A stretch of 64,000 bases of DNA from Micromonospora carbonacea (GTDB lineage: Bacteria; Actinomycetota; Actinomycetes; Mycobacteriales; Micromonosporaceae). This document shows, piece by piece, positions 7,812 to 18,470 of this stretch. How positions within the stretch are numbered: position 1 is the stretch's first letter; every line of letters starts with the position of its first letter. A program made the position numbers and the translations under genes. The stretch is taken from contig NZ_JACHMZ010000001.1 in the NCBI RefSeq assembly GCF_014205165.1, positions 1,021,001-1,085,000 of the forward strand, given 5' to 3'. Under the pieces are notes generated by a model. That model was not told the origin of the DNA. It saw nothing but the letters and a program-made list of their open reading frames with translations, and did not search any database.

Positions 7812-9073
7812 GCGCCCCCAACCCGTACCCCCTGGGGCTGCGCCTGGCGGGCCGGCGGGTGGTCGTGGTGGGCGGGGGAGCGGTGGCCACCCGGCGGGTG
7901 CCGGCGCTGCTCGACGCCGGCGCGGACGTCCTGCTGGTCTCGCCGGAGCTGACCCCCGCGCTGCGCGCCCACGTCGACGCCGGCCGGCTGCACTGGGAGC
8001 CGCGCCGGTTCGCCCCCGACGACCTGGACGGGGCCTGGCTGGTGCAGGCGGCCGTCGACGACCCGGTGGCCGCCGCGGCGGTCAGCGCCGCCGCCGCCGA
8101 GCGGCGGATCTTCTGCGTCCGGGCCGACGACCGAGCCGCCGCGACGGCGTGGACACCCGCCGTCACCCGGCACGGCCCGGTCACGGTCGCCGTCCTCGGC
8201 GGCGGCGATCCCCGCCGCGCCATGACGGTCCGCGACGCCATCCGCAACCTCCTGGGTGCAAGGAAGGGCCCCCTGTTAACGGATTCGGTAGCGGAAGGGC
8301 CCCCTGTTAACAACGCTGGGGCCGGGCGCGGGCGGGTGGCGCTCGTCGGCGCGGGGCCGGGCGACCCGGAGCTGATCACCGTGAAGGGATGGCGGCTGCT
8401 CACCGAGGCCGACGTCGTGGTCGCCGACCGCCTCGTGCCGGGGCTGCTCCTCGACGAGCTGCGCCCGGACGTCGAGCTGGTGGACGCCTCGAAGATCCCG
8501 TACGGGCCGTCGCGGGCCCAGGAGGAGATCAACCGGATCCTCGTCGACCGGGCCCTGGCCGGGGCGTTCGTGGTGCGGCTCAAGGGCGGCGACCCGTACG
8601 TCTTCGGTCGGGGCGGCGAGGAGCTGCTGGCCTGCGCGGCGGCCGGGGTGCCGGTGACCGTGGTCCCCGGGGTGACCAGCTCGATCGCCGCCCCGGCGGC
8701 GGCGGGCGTCCCGGTGACCCACCGGGCGGTGGCGCACGAGTTCACCGTGGTCTCCGGGCACGTCGCGCCCGACTCGCCGGCCTCCCTGGTGCGCTGGGAG
8801 GCCCTCGCGGGGCTGCGCGGCACACTGGTGATCATGATGGGGCTGAAGAACCTCGCCGCGATCGCCGGGACGCTGATCGGGCACGGGCGGCCGGCGGGCA
8901 CGCCGGTCGCGGTGGTGCAGGAGGGCACGACCGGCGGCCAGCGCAGCCTGCGCTCGACGCTCGGGACGGTGGCCGCCGACGTGGCCGAGGCGGGCCTGCG
9001 GCCCCCGGCGGTCGTGGTGGTCGGCGACGTGGTGACCGCACTGGACGCCGGACCGACGCCGCCCGACGCCTGA
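7808..9073 (+). CDS. cobA: Fused precorrin-2 dehydrogenase / uroporphyrinogen-III C-methyltransferase (SirC-CobA)
   Basis: 421 residues from GTG 7808 (GTGA overlap with cobT). Residues 1-150 form a SirC/CysG-N domain: the NAD motif VVVGGGAVATRR at 19-30, then LGGGDPRRAMTVRDAIRNLL. Residues 175-415 form a SAM-dependent uroporphyrinogen-III methyltransferase: VGAGPGDPELITVKG, VRLKGGDPYVFGRGGEE, PGVTSSIAAPA and the MMGLKNLA segment. The two domains together convert uroporphyrinogen III to precorrin-2 and sirohydrochlorin for cobalamin and sirohaem. The linker (about residues 151-168) is encoded by a copy of the GGAAGGGCCCC repeat described separately, inserted in frame. That is unusual for an enzyme gene. 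Confidence 0.93.
   Translation: MSAPNPYPLGLRLAGRRVVVVGGGAVATRRVPALLDAGADVLLVSPELTPALRAHVDAGRLHWEPRRFAPDDLDGAWLVQAAVDDPVAAAAVSAAAAERRIFCVRADDRAAATAWTPAVTRHGPVTVAVLGGGDPRRAMTVRDAIRNLLGARKGPLLTDSVAEGPPVNNAGAGRGRVALVGAGPGDPELITVKGWRLLTEADVVVADRLVPGLLLDELRPDVELVDASKIPYGPSRAQEEINRILVDRALAGAFVVRLKGGDPYVFGRGGEELLACAAAGVPVTVVPGVTSSIAAPAAAGVPVTHRAVAHEFTVVSGHVAPDSPASLVRWEALAGLRGTLVIMMGLKNLAAIAGTLIGHGRPAGTPVAVVQEGTTGGQRSLRSTLGTVAADVAEAGLRPPAVVVVGDVVTALDAGPTPPDA
8259..8312 (+). repeat. GTAAGGAAGGG-family repeat, copy A, inside cobA
   Basis: Two direct copies of GGAAGGGCCCCCTGTTAAC (8262-8280 and 8293-8311), 31 bp apart, match the half-units of copies B-E elsewhere in the window. Here they lie within the cobA reading frame and encode the linker between the SirC and CobA domains, with no stop in that frame. 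Confidence 0.85.
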
Positions 9074-9097
9074 GGCCGGCCGTGCGCCGGCTCCCGC

Positions 9098-9150
9098 CCG
9101 GGCCCACCCGTGCCGGGCCCACCCGTGCCGGGCCCACGGTTGGGCCCGGG
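9098..9150. repeat. Short tandem repeat after cobA
   Basis: Two and a half copies of a 16-bp unit, GGGCCCACCCGTGCCG, lie 25 bases after the cobA stop and end in a GGGCCCACGGTTGGGCCC inverted repeat that could act as part of a terminator. No gene is seen here. Confidence 0.7.
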
Positions 9151-9151
9151 C

Positions 9152-9205
9152 GTTAAGAAGGGCCCCCTGCTATGCGGAAAGCGTTAACAGGGGGCCCTTC
9201 CTTAC
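9152..9205 (-). repeat. GTAAGGAAGGG-family repeat, copy B
   Basis: Read on the minus strand it begins GTAAGGAAGGGCCCCCTG and ends CAGGGGGCCCTTCTTAAC, so the two arms form an inverted repeat around GTTAACGCTTTCCGCATAG. It starts 7 bp after the otsB-GH15 stop codon (9213) and lies between convergent cobA and otsB genes, where a hairpin terminator would be expected. Confidence 0.85.
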
Positions 9206-9212
9206 ACCTCGG

Positions 9213-11819
9213 TCACTGCTTGAGCATGTTGTCCAGCAGCAGGGCGCAGCGGATCAGGCCGAGGTGGCTGTACGCCTGCGGGTGGTTGCCCAGCCCGCGC
9301 TCGGCCAGCGGGTCGTACTGCTCGGGGAGCAGCCCCGTCGGGCCCGCCGTGTCGACCATCTGGGCGAACAGCTCCTCCGCGTCGGTGCGGCGGCCGGTGC
9401 GCAGGTACGCCTCGATCAGCCATGCCGTGCAGATGTGGAAGCCGCCCTCGCGCCCGGGCAGGCCGTCGTCCCAGTGGTAGCGGTAGACGACCGGGCCGCT
9501 GCGCAGGTCCGCCTCGATCCGCAGCACGGTGGACAGGAAGCGCGGGTCGTCGCCGGGGAGCAGCCCCGACAGGCCGATCCACAGCGAGGACGCGTCCATG
9601 TCCTCGTCGCCGTACGCGACGCTGTACGCCTCGACGTCGGCGTGCCAGCCGTACTCCAGCACGTTGGCGCCGATCCGGTCGCGCAGCTCCACCCACTCGG
9701 GACGGTCCTCGCCGCCGTGCTGCCGCACCACGTGCAGCGCCCGGTCGACGGTCATCCAGCACATCACCTTCGAGAAGATGTGGTGCCGCGGGGGGAGGCG
9801 GGCCTCCCAGATGCCGTGGTCGGGCTCGTGCCAGCGGCGGCGGACCGCCTCGACCATGTTCTCCAGCACCCGCCACTCGTCCTCGCGGACGGTGCCCCGG
9901 GCGTCGGCGACGGCGGCGATGAGGTCGGCGATCGGGCCGAACACGTCGAGCTGGAGCTGGTGGTTGGCGAGGTTGCCGACCCGCACCGGCCGGGAGCCGG
10001 CGTAGCCGGGCAGGGTGTCGATGACCGCCTCGGCGCCCAGCTCGTACCCGTCGACGGTGTAGAGCGGGTGCAGCCGCTCGGGGTGCCCGCCGGTGCGCTC
10101 GATGCAGCCGTCCACCCAGCGCAGCAGCGCCTCGGCCTCCTCGGTGGAGCCGAGGTCGACCAGCGCCCGCGCGGTCATCGCCGCGTCGCGCAGCCAGCAG
10201 TAGCGGTAGTCCCAGTTGCGCACGCCGCCCAGCTCCTCGGGCAGCGACGTGGTCGCCGCCGCGAGGATCGAGCCGGTGGCCTCGTGGCAGAGGCCGCGCA
10301 GGGTGAGCGCGCTGCGGGCGACCAGGTCCCGGGCGGTGGTGGGCAGCCGCAGCGAGGCCACCCAGTCCTTCCACGGCTGCTCGGCGGCGGCCTGCCGCTC
10401 GTGGACCGTCAGCCGGTGGTGCTCCAGGCTGTGCGTGCCGAAGCGCAGCTCCAGCACCACCTGACCGCCGGCGGCGGACAGGTCGACGACGGCCTTCGCC
10501 GTCTCGTACCCGCCGTCGTTGTCGACCTGCCACTGCACCCCGGGGGAGTAGAGCGCGATCGGCTCGTTGGAGCCGAGCACCAGCAGCCCGTCGCCGACCG
10601 GCTGGAGCTGCGTGGCGACCTGGCCGAACTCGGGCCGGGGGGCGAACTCCACCCGCACCGTCCCGGAGCCGGTGAGCACCCGCACCAGGGCGGAGTCGCC
10701 GGTGACGACCGCCGGGCCGTCGGGGGTGGTCTCCCGGGCCGGCTTGTCCAGCCAGTCGGTGACGGTGAGGCCCGACCAGCGGGTCTCCACGGTCATCGTG
10801 CCGGAGCGGTAGCGCTGGCCGAGCGGGATGCCGCCGCGCTCGGGGGCGACGCTGAAGTGCCCGGCCGGGCTGCCGCCGACCAGGTCGGCGAAGATCGCCG
10901 CCGAGTCCGGCTTGGGGTGGCAGAGCCAGGTGACCTTGGCCTCGGGGGTGAGCAACGCGACCGTACGCCCGTTGGCGAGCATCGAGTGCCGCTCGATCGG
11001 GACGGCCCGCTCCCCGAACAGCCAGTGCCGCCGGGTCTCCAGCAGCAGGCCCAGCGCGCGGGCGGCCTCGATCGGCTCGCCGACGCGGTAGTCGGCCTTC
11101 GTCTCGCCGAGGCCGATCTTGATGCCCATGTCGGGGCCGTGCAGGTTGCCGAACGCGTTCTCGTCGGTGACGTCGTCGCCGATGAACAGCACGGCGCTGG
11201 CCGAGAGCTGGGTGCGGAGCTGGTCGACGGCGGTGCCCTTGTGGGTCGCCACCACGGACAGCTCGATGACCTCCTTGCCCTGGGTGACGGTGACGCCGTC
11301 CCAGGTGGCGGGGCCGGCGCGGACCGCGTCGACGGCGGCGGCGGCGACCTGCGGGTCCACCCCGCGGGTGTGCACGGCGACGCTGGCGGGCTTGCGCTCC
11401 AGCCGGACGCCCGGGTGGGCGTTGGCGATCTCGCGCAGCTCGTCGCGCAGCCGGGTGCGCACGGCGATCAGCTCGGGGGAGAGCCGCTCGACGAAGCCGA
11501 TGTCGAACTCGGAGCCGTGGCTGCCGACGAGGTGGACCTCGCTGGGCAGCCGGGAGAGCGCGGCCAGGTCGCGCAGCGCCCGGCCGGAGACCACGGCGAC
11601 GGTGGTCTGCGGCAGCGCCGCGAGCGCGCGGACGGCGGCGACCGACTCGGGCAGCGGCACGGCCTTGCTCGGGTCCTCCACGATCGGCGCGAGGGTGCCG
11701 TCGTAGTCACAGGCGACGAGGAGCTGCGGGACCCGGGCTATCCGCCCGATGGCCGCCCGCAGCTCCGGATCCAGCACTCCCGCGGCCGGGGCCGCCCCGT
11801 CGTGGACGGACGTGTTCAC
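9213..11819 (-). CDS. otsB: Trehalose-6-phosphate phosphatase fused to GH15 trehalase-like domain
   Basis: 868 residues from GTG 11819, overlapping the otsA stop by GTGA. Residues ~30-265 are a HAD-type OtsB: the nucleophile motif DYDGTLAP at 38-45, VSGR at 77-80 and GDDVTDE at 214-220. Residues ~275-868 are a glycoside hydrolase family 15 domain of the kind found in actinobacterial trehalases and glucoamylases: [27 protein letters not shown], and the C-terminal [11 protein letters not shown]. OtsB dephosphorylates trehalose-6-phosphate to trehalose; the GH15 part, if active, would hydrolyse an alpha-glucoside, possibly trehalose. The fusion looks genuine because the frame is continuous without a stop or frameshift. 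Catalytic Glu residues of the GH15 part were not assigned with certainty. Confidence 0.92.
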   Translation of the reverse strand: MNTSVHDGAAPAAGVLDPELRAAIGRIARVPQLLVACDYDGTLAPIVEDPSKAVPLPESVAAVRALAALPQTTVAVVSGRALRDLAALSRLPSEVHLVGSHGSEFDIGFVERLSPELIAVRTRLRDELREIANAHPGVRLERKPASVAVHTRGVDPQVAAAAVDAVRAGPATWDGVTVTQGKEVIELSVVATHKGTAVDQLRTQLSASAVLFIGDDVTDENAFGNLHGPDMGIKIGLGETKADYRVGEPIEAARALGLLLETRRHWLFGERAVPIERHSMLANGRTVALLTPEAKVTWLCHPKPDSAAIFADLVGGSPAGHFSVAPERGGIPLGQRYRSGTMTVETRWSGLTVTDWLDKPARETTPDGPAVVTGDSALVRVLTGSGTVRVEFAPRPEFGQVATQLQPVGDGLLVLGSNEPIALYSPGVQWQVDNDGGYETAKAVVDLSAAGGQVVLELRFGTHSLEHHRLTVHERQAAAEQPWKDWVASLRLPTTARDLVARSALTLRGLCHEATGSILAAATTSLPEELGGVRNWDYRYCWLRDAAMTARALVDLGSTEEAEALLRWVDGCIERTGGHPERLHPLYTVDGYELGAEAVIDTLPGYAGSRPVRVGNLANHQLQLDVFGPIADLIAAVADARGTVREDEWRVLENMVEAVRRRWHEPDHGIWEARLPPRHHIFSKVMCWMTVDRALHVVRQHGGEDRPEWVELRDRIGANVLEYGWHADVEAYSVAYGDEDMDASSLWIGLSGLLPGDDPRFLSTVLRIEADLRSGPVVYRYHWDDGLPGREGGFHICTAWLIEAYLRTGRRTDAEELFAQMVDTAGPTGLLPEQYDPLAERGLGNHPQAYSHLGLIRCALLLDNMLKQ

Positions 11820-13216
11820 GCAACCTCCGTATCAGGCACACCGAGCTCGGTGAGGAACGACTTCGCCCAGTGCCCCACGTCGTGGGTACGCAGGTGGCGC
11901 TGCATGACCCGCATGCGACGGCGGGCCTCGGGCTTCTCCACGTGCACGGCCTTGAGCAACGCGTCCTTGACCGCGTCCGGGTCGTGCGGGTTACACAGGA
12001 ACGCCTGGCGCAGCTCTGTCGCGGCGCCGGCGAACTCACTGAGCACGAGCGCGCCGCCCTGGTCGGCGCGCGATGCCACGTACTCCTTGGCCACCAGATT
12101 CATTCCGTCTCGCAGCGGGGTCACCATCATCACGTCGGCGGCCACGTACATCGCCGCCAACTCACTGCGACTGTACGACTGATGCAGGTAATGCACCGCC
12201 GGCACGCCGACCCTGCCGAATTCCCCATTAATCCGGCCAACCTCGCGCTCGACCTTGACCCGTAGGGCCTGGTAGTGCTCCACCCGTTCCCGGCTCGGCG
12301 TGGCCACCTGCACCATAACCGCGTCCGGAACTGTCAACTTTCCGTCAGCGAGAAGTTCGCGGAAGGCCTTGAGTCGGAGCTCGATGCCCTTCGTGTAGTC
12401 GAGCCGGTCGACGCCCAGGATGATCGTCCGGGGGTTGCCCAGCTCCTCGCGGATCTGCTTGGCCCGGGACTGGATCGCCGGGTCCTCGGCCAGCCGCTCC
12501 ATCTCCCGGGTGTCGATGGAGATGGGGAATGCGCCCGCCTTAACCTGGCGGCCGTCGACCTGGATCATCTGCCCCTCGTAGCGCAGCCCGAGCAGGTGCC
12601 GGGCCAGCCGGACGAAGTTCTGCGCCGCCAGCCGCTGCTGGAAGCCGATCAGGTCCGCGCCGAGCAGCCCGCGCAGGATCTCGGTGCGGAACGGCATCTG
12701 CATGAACAGCTCGATCGGCGGGAACGGGATGTGCAGGAAGAACCCGATCCGCAGGTCGGGGCGCAGCTCGCGGAGCATCGCGGGCACGAGCTGGAGCTGG
12801 TAGTCCTGCACCCAGACCGTCGCGCCGTCGGCCGCGACCTCCGCCGCGGCCTCCGCGAACCGCGCGTTGACCAGCCGGTACGCCTCGCGCCAACGCCGCT
12901 TGTACGCCGGTGTCTCCACCGCGTCGTGATAGAGCGGCCAGATTGTCGCGTTCGACTGGCCCTCGTAGTAGCGCTCCAGCTCGTCGGCGCTCAGTGGCAC
13001 CGGGTGCAGCCGGATGCCCTCCAGGTCGAACGGCTCGGGGGCGGGGCCGGTGCCGCCGGCCCAGCCGACCCACGTGCCCTGGTGTTCGGCGAGGACGGGG
13101 TGCAGGGCGGTGACGAGGCCACCGGGGCTGCGTCGCCACTGCCGCCCCTCGGGGGTGTTCACCTCGTCGACCGGTAGTCGGTTCGCCACGACGACAAAGG
13201 AACTACGGACGGTCAC
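11816..13216 (-). CDS. otsA: Alpha,alpha-trehalose-phosphate synthase (GT20)
   Basis: 466 residues. It transfers glucose from a nucleotide sugar to glucose-6-phosphate, giving trehalose-6-phosphate in the cytoplasm. Diagnostic motifs are VVANRLPV at the N-terminus, [38 protein letters not shown] and [13 protein letters not shown], all of the GT20 family; length is normal. It is the first gene of a two-gene operon with otsB-GH15 and the overlap implies coupled translation. The start region lies in a 140-bp gap after the PIN toxin gene, so it has its own promoter region there, although no clear -35/-10 pair was recognised. Confidence 0.96.
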   Translation of the reverse strand: MTVRSSFVVVANRLPVDEVNTPEGRQWRRSPGGLVTALHPVLAEHQGTWVGWAGGTGPAPEPFDLEGIRLHPVPLSADELERYYEGQSNATIWPLYHDAVETPAYKRRWREAYRLVNARFAEAAAEVAADGATVWVQDYQLQLVPAMLRELRPDLRIGFFLHIPFPPIELFMQMPFRTEILRGLLGADLIGFQQRLAAQNFVRLARHLLGLRYEGQMIQVDGRQVKAGAFPISIDTREMERLAEDPAIQSRAKQIREELGNPRTIILGVDRLDYTKGIELRLKAFRELLADGKLTVPDAVMVQVATPSRERVEHYQALRVKVEREVGRINGEFGRVGVPAVHYLHQSYSRSELAAMYVAADVMMVTPLRDGMNLVAKEYVASRADQGGALVLSEFAGAATELRQAFLCNPHDPDAVKDALLKAVHVEKPEARRRMRVMQRHLRTHDVGHWAKSFLTELGVPDTEVA

Positions 13217-13356
13217 GTTCGGCCACCTCCGGGTGCTGACGGGTCCACCGCGCTGAGCGTACTGAGCGTAGCTGCGGCGTCTGGAGCCCCGTGCCGGAGT
13301 TACCTACCCGTCCCACGCTGGCCGAACCGTGAAGACGATCACGTCGCCCGCCCGGC

Positions 13357-13743
13357 TCACAGATCGATGATCGGCCATTCCTTCGGCAGCACCTCGCCCA
13401 GCACCTCGCGCCGGTCCGTCATGATCGGCGTCGTCGCCCGGGCGGCCTCCATCGCCGCCTGCGCCAGGTCCATGCTCCCCAGGGTTCGCGACCAGCCACC
13501 GAGGATCGCGCACATGTCGTGCTCGACGGGAGTGACGACCACCTGTTCGAGGTCGCCGAGGATGTCCAGGAGCGGCCAACCGTCGCTGGTCACCTGCCGG
13601 TACGCGGCGGCCAGGCAGAGGGCGGGGACGACCACGACCTGGAGCCTGTCCGCGACCTTGGCGATCTGCTCGCCGACCGCCTCGGTCCCTTCGGAATAGG
13701 CGAGCAGGCAGGAGGTGTCGAGCACCAGGCCGGCCTCGCTCAC
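13357..13743 (-). CDS. PIN-domain ribonuclease toxin (VapC-like)
   Basis: 128 residues from GTG 13743, overlapping the upstream antitoxin stop by GTGA. The N-terminal VLDTSCLLAY carries the first PIN aspartate (Asp9). The C-terminal segment MDLAQAAMEAARATTPIMTDR carries the later acidic residues, in the spacing expected for PIN nucleases. PIN toxins cleave RNA with a metal-bound acidic cluster. The partner is the ribbon-helix-helix protein directly upstream. The second of the four usual acidic residues is less clear (a Glu near 19-24), so it is a divergent member. Confidence 0.8.
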   Translation of the reverse strand: MSEAGLVLDTSCLLAYSEGTEAVGEQIAKVADRLQVVVVPALCLAAAYRQVTSDGWPLLDILGDLEQVVVTPVEHDMCAILGGWSRTLGSMDLAQAAMEAARATTPIMTDRREVLGEVLPKEWPIIDL

Positions 13744-14018
13744 GAGGCCAGCCGTCCGCGCGAAGCCTCGCCCAGCAGTGCCGCCGCCTTGGCCCGCAGC
13801 TCGGGCGTGATCTTCGCCTGCGCCTCGTCGAGCCGCTGCCCGGCTTCGGTGAGACCCGCCTCGGTCAACCGGAAGCCGACCTGCCGCAGTGCCCGACGGG
13901 TGCGTTCCCCGGCCATCCGCTGCCGGACGCTCTCGGTGATGAACGCCGAGACGTTCGGCTCCTCGGCCAGCCGCTCCGCCACGTCGTCGGGAACGCTGAT
14001 GGCGATCTTCTTGGTCAT
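13740..14018 (-). CDS. Antitoxin, ribbon-helix-helix type (VapB-like)
   Basis: 92 residues. MTKKIAISVPDDVAERL is a typical RHH start (beta strand, then helix), and the remainder is a charged helix-rich region likely to bind the toxin. It precedes the PIN gene with a 4-base overlap, the normal antitoxin-toxin order. The promoter region just upstream contains the palindrome CCGGTTATACCGG, a likely autoregulatory operator. Confidence 0.8.
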   Translation of the reverse strand: MTKKIAISVPDDVAERLAEEPNVSAFITESVRQRMAGERTRRALRQVGFRLTEAGLTEAGQRLDEAQAKITPELRAKAAALLGEASRGRLAS

Positions 14019-14032
14019 ACCGCGAAAGCTAT

Positions 14033-14045
14033 CCGGTTATACCGG
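14033..14045 (-). promoter_or_regulatory. Candidate operator/-10 of the toxin-antitoxin module
   Basis: CCGGTTATACCGG is a 5-bp inverted repeat around TAT, 15 bases before the antitoxin start. Read on the minus strand it contains TATAAC, a plausible -10. RHH antitoxins usually bind such short palindromes in their own promoter. Confidence 0.4.
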
Positions 14046-14232
14046 GCGGGGCAAGGGGGCACGCGGGGGTGGTCGCCGGGCGGGGTGATGTGGGCGCAGC
14101 TCGGCGTACCTGTCAGGATTGACGATGGCGTGCGTCGTGGCCGGCCCCCGGCCGGCGGCGGCGAGGGGCCCCGGAGCCCGCGCCCGCATCCCGACGCGTC
14201 GAGACCAGCAATCAACGGAGGTAGCCCGCACC

Positions 14233-15909
<1,677 letters not shown>

Positions 15910-15911
15910 GC

Positions 15912-16367
15912 ATGGCGGACCGCTTCGTCTACCACTGCACCCTGCGCTGGTCCGACCTGGACGCGTACGGCCACGTCAACAACTCGCGCTTCCTCACCCT
16001 CTACGAGGAGGCGCGGGTGGCGCTGATGTTCGCCGGCGGCAAGGCGTGGGGGGTCGGCTCGTTCGCCGACGGGGTCGTCATCCGCCGGCACGAGGTCGAC
16101 TACCTGCGCCCGGTCGACTACGCGCTGGGCCGGGCCACGGCCGAGGCCGCCCCGACCGTCCGGATCGAGCTGTGGGTGGAGGAGATCCGGGCCGCCCGGT
16201 TCACCGTCGCCTACGAGCTGTACGACGGCGACACCCTCGCCAGCACCGCCCGCTCGGTGCTGGTCCCGTTCGACCTGGTCGCCCAGCGGCCCCGGCGGGT
16301 CACCGACGAGGAGCGGGCCTTCCTGCTGTCGTACGCCCCCGGCAGCGCGGCCGGGCGGCCGGCGTGA
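15912..16367 (+). CDS. Acyl-CoA thioesterase (hotdog fold, 4HBT)
   Basis: 151 residues. LRWSDLDAYGHVNNSRFLTLYEEARV is the 4-hydroxybenzoyl-CoA thioesterase-type active-site segment with the catalytic Asp, and VVIRRHEVDYLRPV follows as expected. Single hotdog domain, cytoplasmic; substrate unknown. The ATG lies 2 bp after ettA and the stop overlaps the next gene by GTGA, so the three are co-transcribed. Confidence 0.9.
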   Translation: MADRFVYHCTLRWSDLDAYGHVNNSRFLTLYEEARVALMFAGGKAWGVGSFADGVVIRRHEVDYLRPVDYALGRATAEAAPTVRIELWVEEIRAARFTVAYELYDGDTLASTARSVLVPFDLVAQRPRRVTDEERAFLLSYAPGSAAGRPA

Positions 16368-17143
16368 GCGACGCACCGGCGCGCCCGCAGCGGCCCGGCC
16401 CGGACCCCGGTCCGGTCGGCGGGCACGGGCTGACCGGGGTGGCGGACGCGGGCGCGTTCCTGGCCCGGCTGGTCCGGCTCGACCCGGCCGCGCCGGTCCG
16501 GCTGCGCCCGGCCGCGCCGGCCGGCGGGCCGGACGCGGCGGGCGGCCGGACGGCGCTCTGGGCCCGGCTGCCGTGGGGCGTGCTGGCCGTCCGGACGGTG
16601 GCCGGGCCGGGGTGCGGTGACGTCACGGTGGCCGCCGGGGAGCTGCTGGACGCGCTGTCGTCCGGCGCGGGCGGCCTGCCCGTGCGGCGGGACGCGCAGT
16701 GGCGCTGGCCGCTGCCGCCGCCGGCCAGCCGGTCGGTGGAGCTGTTGCCGGCCGGGGAGCTGTGGCGGATCGCCGAGGCGGCCGCCGGCACGCTGCGGGA
16801 GGCCGCCGCGCACGGGGTGGCCGGCCGGGCGGTGGGTCAGCGGGTGCTGCGGGACGCCCTGCTCGACCACGTTGCGGTGGTGGTCACCCCGGACGACCCG
16901 CCCGGGCCCCCCGTCGAGATCGCCCAGCGGCTGGTGCAGGGGCTGGTGCGGATGGGCTTCCTGGGTCGCCCCGGCGACGGCGATACGGCCGCCGCGGGCC
17001 CCGGTGCGGGGGCCGGGGGCGGCGACGTTCAGGTGAGGACGGCCGGCCGGTGGGTCGGTCTGGTGGGACCATACGGAGCCGTGTGGTCGCAGAAGGTTGT
17101 GGATCTTGCCGTCATGCCGCTCGGGACTCATCCGAAAGTATGA
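16364..17143 (+). CDS. Hypothetical protein
   Basis: 259 residues from GTG 16364, overlapping the thioesterase stop by GTGA. I do not recognise a domain. The sequence is Ala/Gly/Pro-rich with WARLPWGVLAVRTV and WRWPLPPPASRSVELLP near the middle, a helical C-terminal third and GRWVGLVGPYGAVWSQ near the end. There is no signal peptide or membrane segment. Codon bias is normal for the window, and coupling to the thioesterase and ettA supports a real gene. Confidence 0.7.
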   Translation: MSDAPARPQRPGPDPGPVGGHGLTGVADAGAFLARLVRLDPAAPVRLRPAAPAGGPDAAGGRTALWARLPWGVLAVRTVAGPGCGDVTVAAGELLDALSSGAGGLPVRRDAQWRWPLPPPASRSVELLPAGELWRIAEAAAGTLREAAAHGVAGRAVGQRVLRDALLDHVAVVVTPDDPPGPPVEIAQRLVQGLVRMGFLGRPGDGDTAAAGPGAGAGGGDVQVRTAGRWVGLVGPYGAVWSQKVVDLAVMPLGTHPKV

Positions 17144-17343
17144 CCGGTGGTCGTTCTTCTGGCCTGGGGCTGTCGTTGGGGGGATGCCACAACCCGGCTG
17201 TCCGGGTACCGTCCATCCTCGGATCCAACGCACCGTAGGCGGCTGGATCCGCTGGGGAGTGAGGTGCGCGAGCGATGCCGTGGTGGTCATGGCGCCCCGG
17301 TCCCGCCATTGGCGGCGAACCGGAAACTCGAAGCGGGATCACA

Positions 17344-17859
17344 GTGGACAGCACCGTCCGGGTCGGACCACCGGCCCCACGTCAACCGGGCGACGACTGC
17401 CCGTCCGTCGATCGGCCGATGATCGCCGACATGTCGGCCACCATCGCGCCGGTCACCCTCCGCCGGGTCTGCGACGCGCTCGACCTGCTGGACGTGCGCT
17501 ACCTGGCCGACGGCGACGGCAACCTGCTGGCCATGTGGGAGCGGCACGCGGTGCTGGTCACCCTGGAGGGGCCCGAGGACGAGATCCTGGTGATGCGGGC
17601 CCGCCCGCACGCCACGGTGCCACCGGACTGGGCCGACCGGGCCTACCGGGTGGTCAACGAGTGGAACCACACCCGACGGTTCTGCAAGGCATACATCGGT
17701 GACCCCACCGAGCGGGGGCAACTGCCCATCTACGCGGAGCTCCAGGTGCCGCTCGGCGCCGGCGCGCACGACGCGCTGCTGGTGGAGATGCTCGACTGCG
17801 GGGCCGCGGTGGCCACCACCTTCGTGGACTGGCTGCACGACGAGGGTGCCCTGCTCTGA
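17344..17859 (+). CDS. YbjN-domain protein
   Basis: Up to 171 residues. The core from MSATIAPVTLRRVCDALD to the end has the YbjN pattern: an alpha/beta sensor-like fold with DVRYLADGDGNLLAMWE, VLVTLEGPEDEILVMRAR and a C-terminal helix. Related proteins resemble secretion chaperones or sensory modules; function unknown. Start is uncertain: GTG 17344 has GCGGGA upstream, while ATG 17419 and 17431 lie nearer the conserved region and the stretch between has weaker codon bias. No partner gene; the 200 bp upstream hold no gene that I can support. Confidence 0.75.
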   Translation: MDSTVRVGPPAPRQPGDDCPSVDRPMIADMSATIAPVTLRRVCDALDLLDVRYLADGDGNLLAMWERHAVLVTLEGPEDEILVMRARPHATVPPDWADRAYRVVNEWNHTRRFCKAYIGDPTERGQLPIYAELQVPLGAGAHDALLVEMLDCGAAVATTFVDWLHDEGALL

Positions 17860-17914
17860 TCCGCACGGTCCCGTCCGGGCCGCCGCCGGCGGCCCGGACG
17901 AGACCGTGGCAGGC

Positions 17915-18334
17915 TCAGGCCGGCCCGGCCGGGTCCTCCATGACGTTGACCATGAAGTAGGCGGCCCGCTCCAGATAGTCCCAGAGCGCCGTGGCGATCT
18001 CCGGCGGCAGCTCCAGCCGGTCGACGGCCCGTCGCATGTGGTGCAGCCAGGCGTCGCGCTCGGCGGCGCCGATCCGGAACGGGGCGTGCCGCATCCGCAG
18101 CCGGGGGTGCCCCCGCTGGGCGGAGTAGGTGTTGGGGCCACCCCAGTACTGCATGAGGAACAGCGTCAGCCGGTCGGCGGCGGGGCCCAGATCCTCCTCC
18201 GGATACATCGGCCGCAGCAGCGGATCGGCGGCGACGCCGACGTAGAACTCGTCCACCAGCTTGCGGAAGGTGGGTTCGCCGCCGACCGCTTCGAAGAGGG
18301 TCGCGGCACGCTCGGACTCACCGGTGGGATTCAC
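17915..18334 (-). CDS. glbO: Group II truncated haemoglobin (trHbO)
   Basis: 139 residues from GTG 18334. Features of the group II family: GGEPTFRKLVDEFY near the start, YPEEDLGPAADRLTLFLMQYWGGP around the CD/E region, and RMRHAPFRIG with the proximal His F8. Mycobacterial trHbO binds oxygen and associates with respiratory membranes, and group II members are implicated in oxygen or peroxide/NO chemistry. It sits convergent with the YbjN gene, 56 bp away, and downstream of the MFS exporter on the same strand. Confidence 0.93.
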   Translation of the reverse strand: MNPTGESERAATLFEAVGGEPTFRKLVDEFYVGVAADPLLRPMYPEEDLGPAADRLTLFLMQYWGGPNTYSAQRGHPRLRMRHAPFRIGAAERDAWLHHMRRAVDRLELPPEIATALWDYLERAAYFMVNVMEDPAGPA

Positions 18335-18470
18335 CGTTCCATCCTGCCAGGTGCGGCCGGACCCGGCGGCGGCCTACCGGCCCGGCCACTGCCGACCTCG
18401 TCACAGCGGGATCACGGCGGCCCGGCGCGGCGGGAAGGCCGGGTGACCCGCGACGGCAGCCCCCGGGTGG

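Noticed and set aside
9264..12182. 972-codon plus-strand ORF
   Set aside because: Antisense shadow of otsB-GH15 and otsA, both of which have clear motifs. Long antisense frames are usual at this G+C.
14119..14232. Longer EttA start at 14119
   Set aside because: The extra 38 residues are low-complexity and absent from the family; GTG 14233 has an RBS and fits the known N-terminus.
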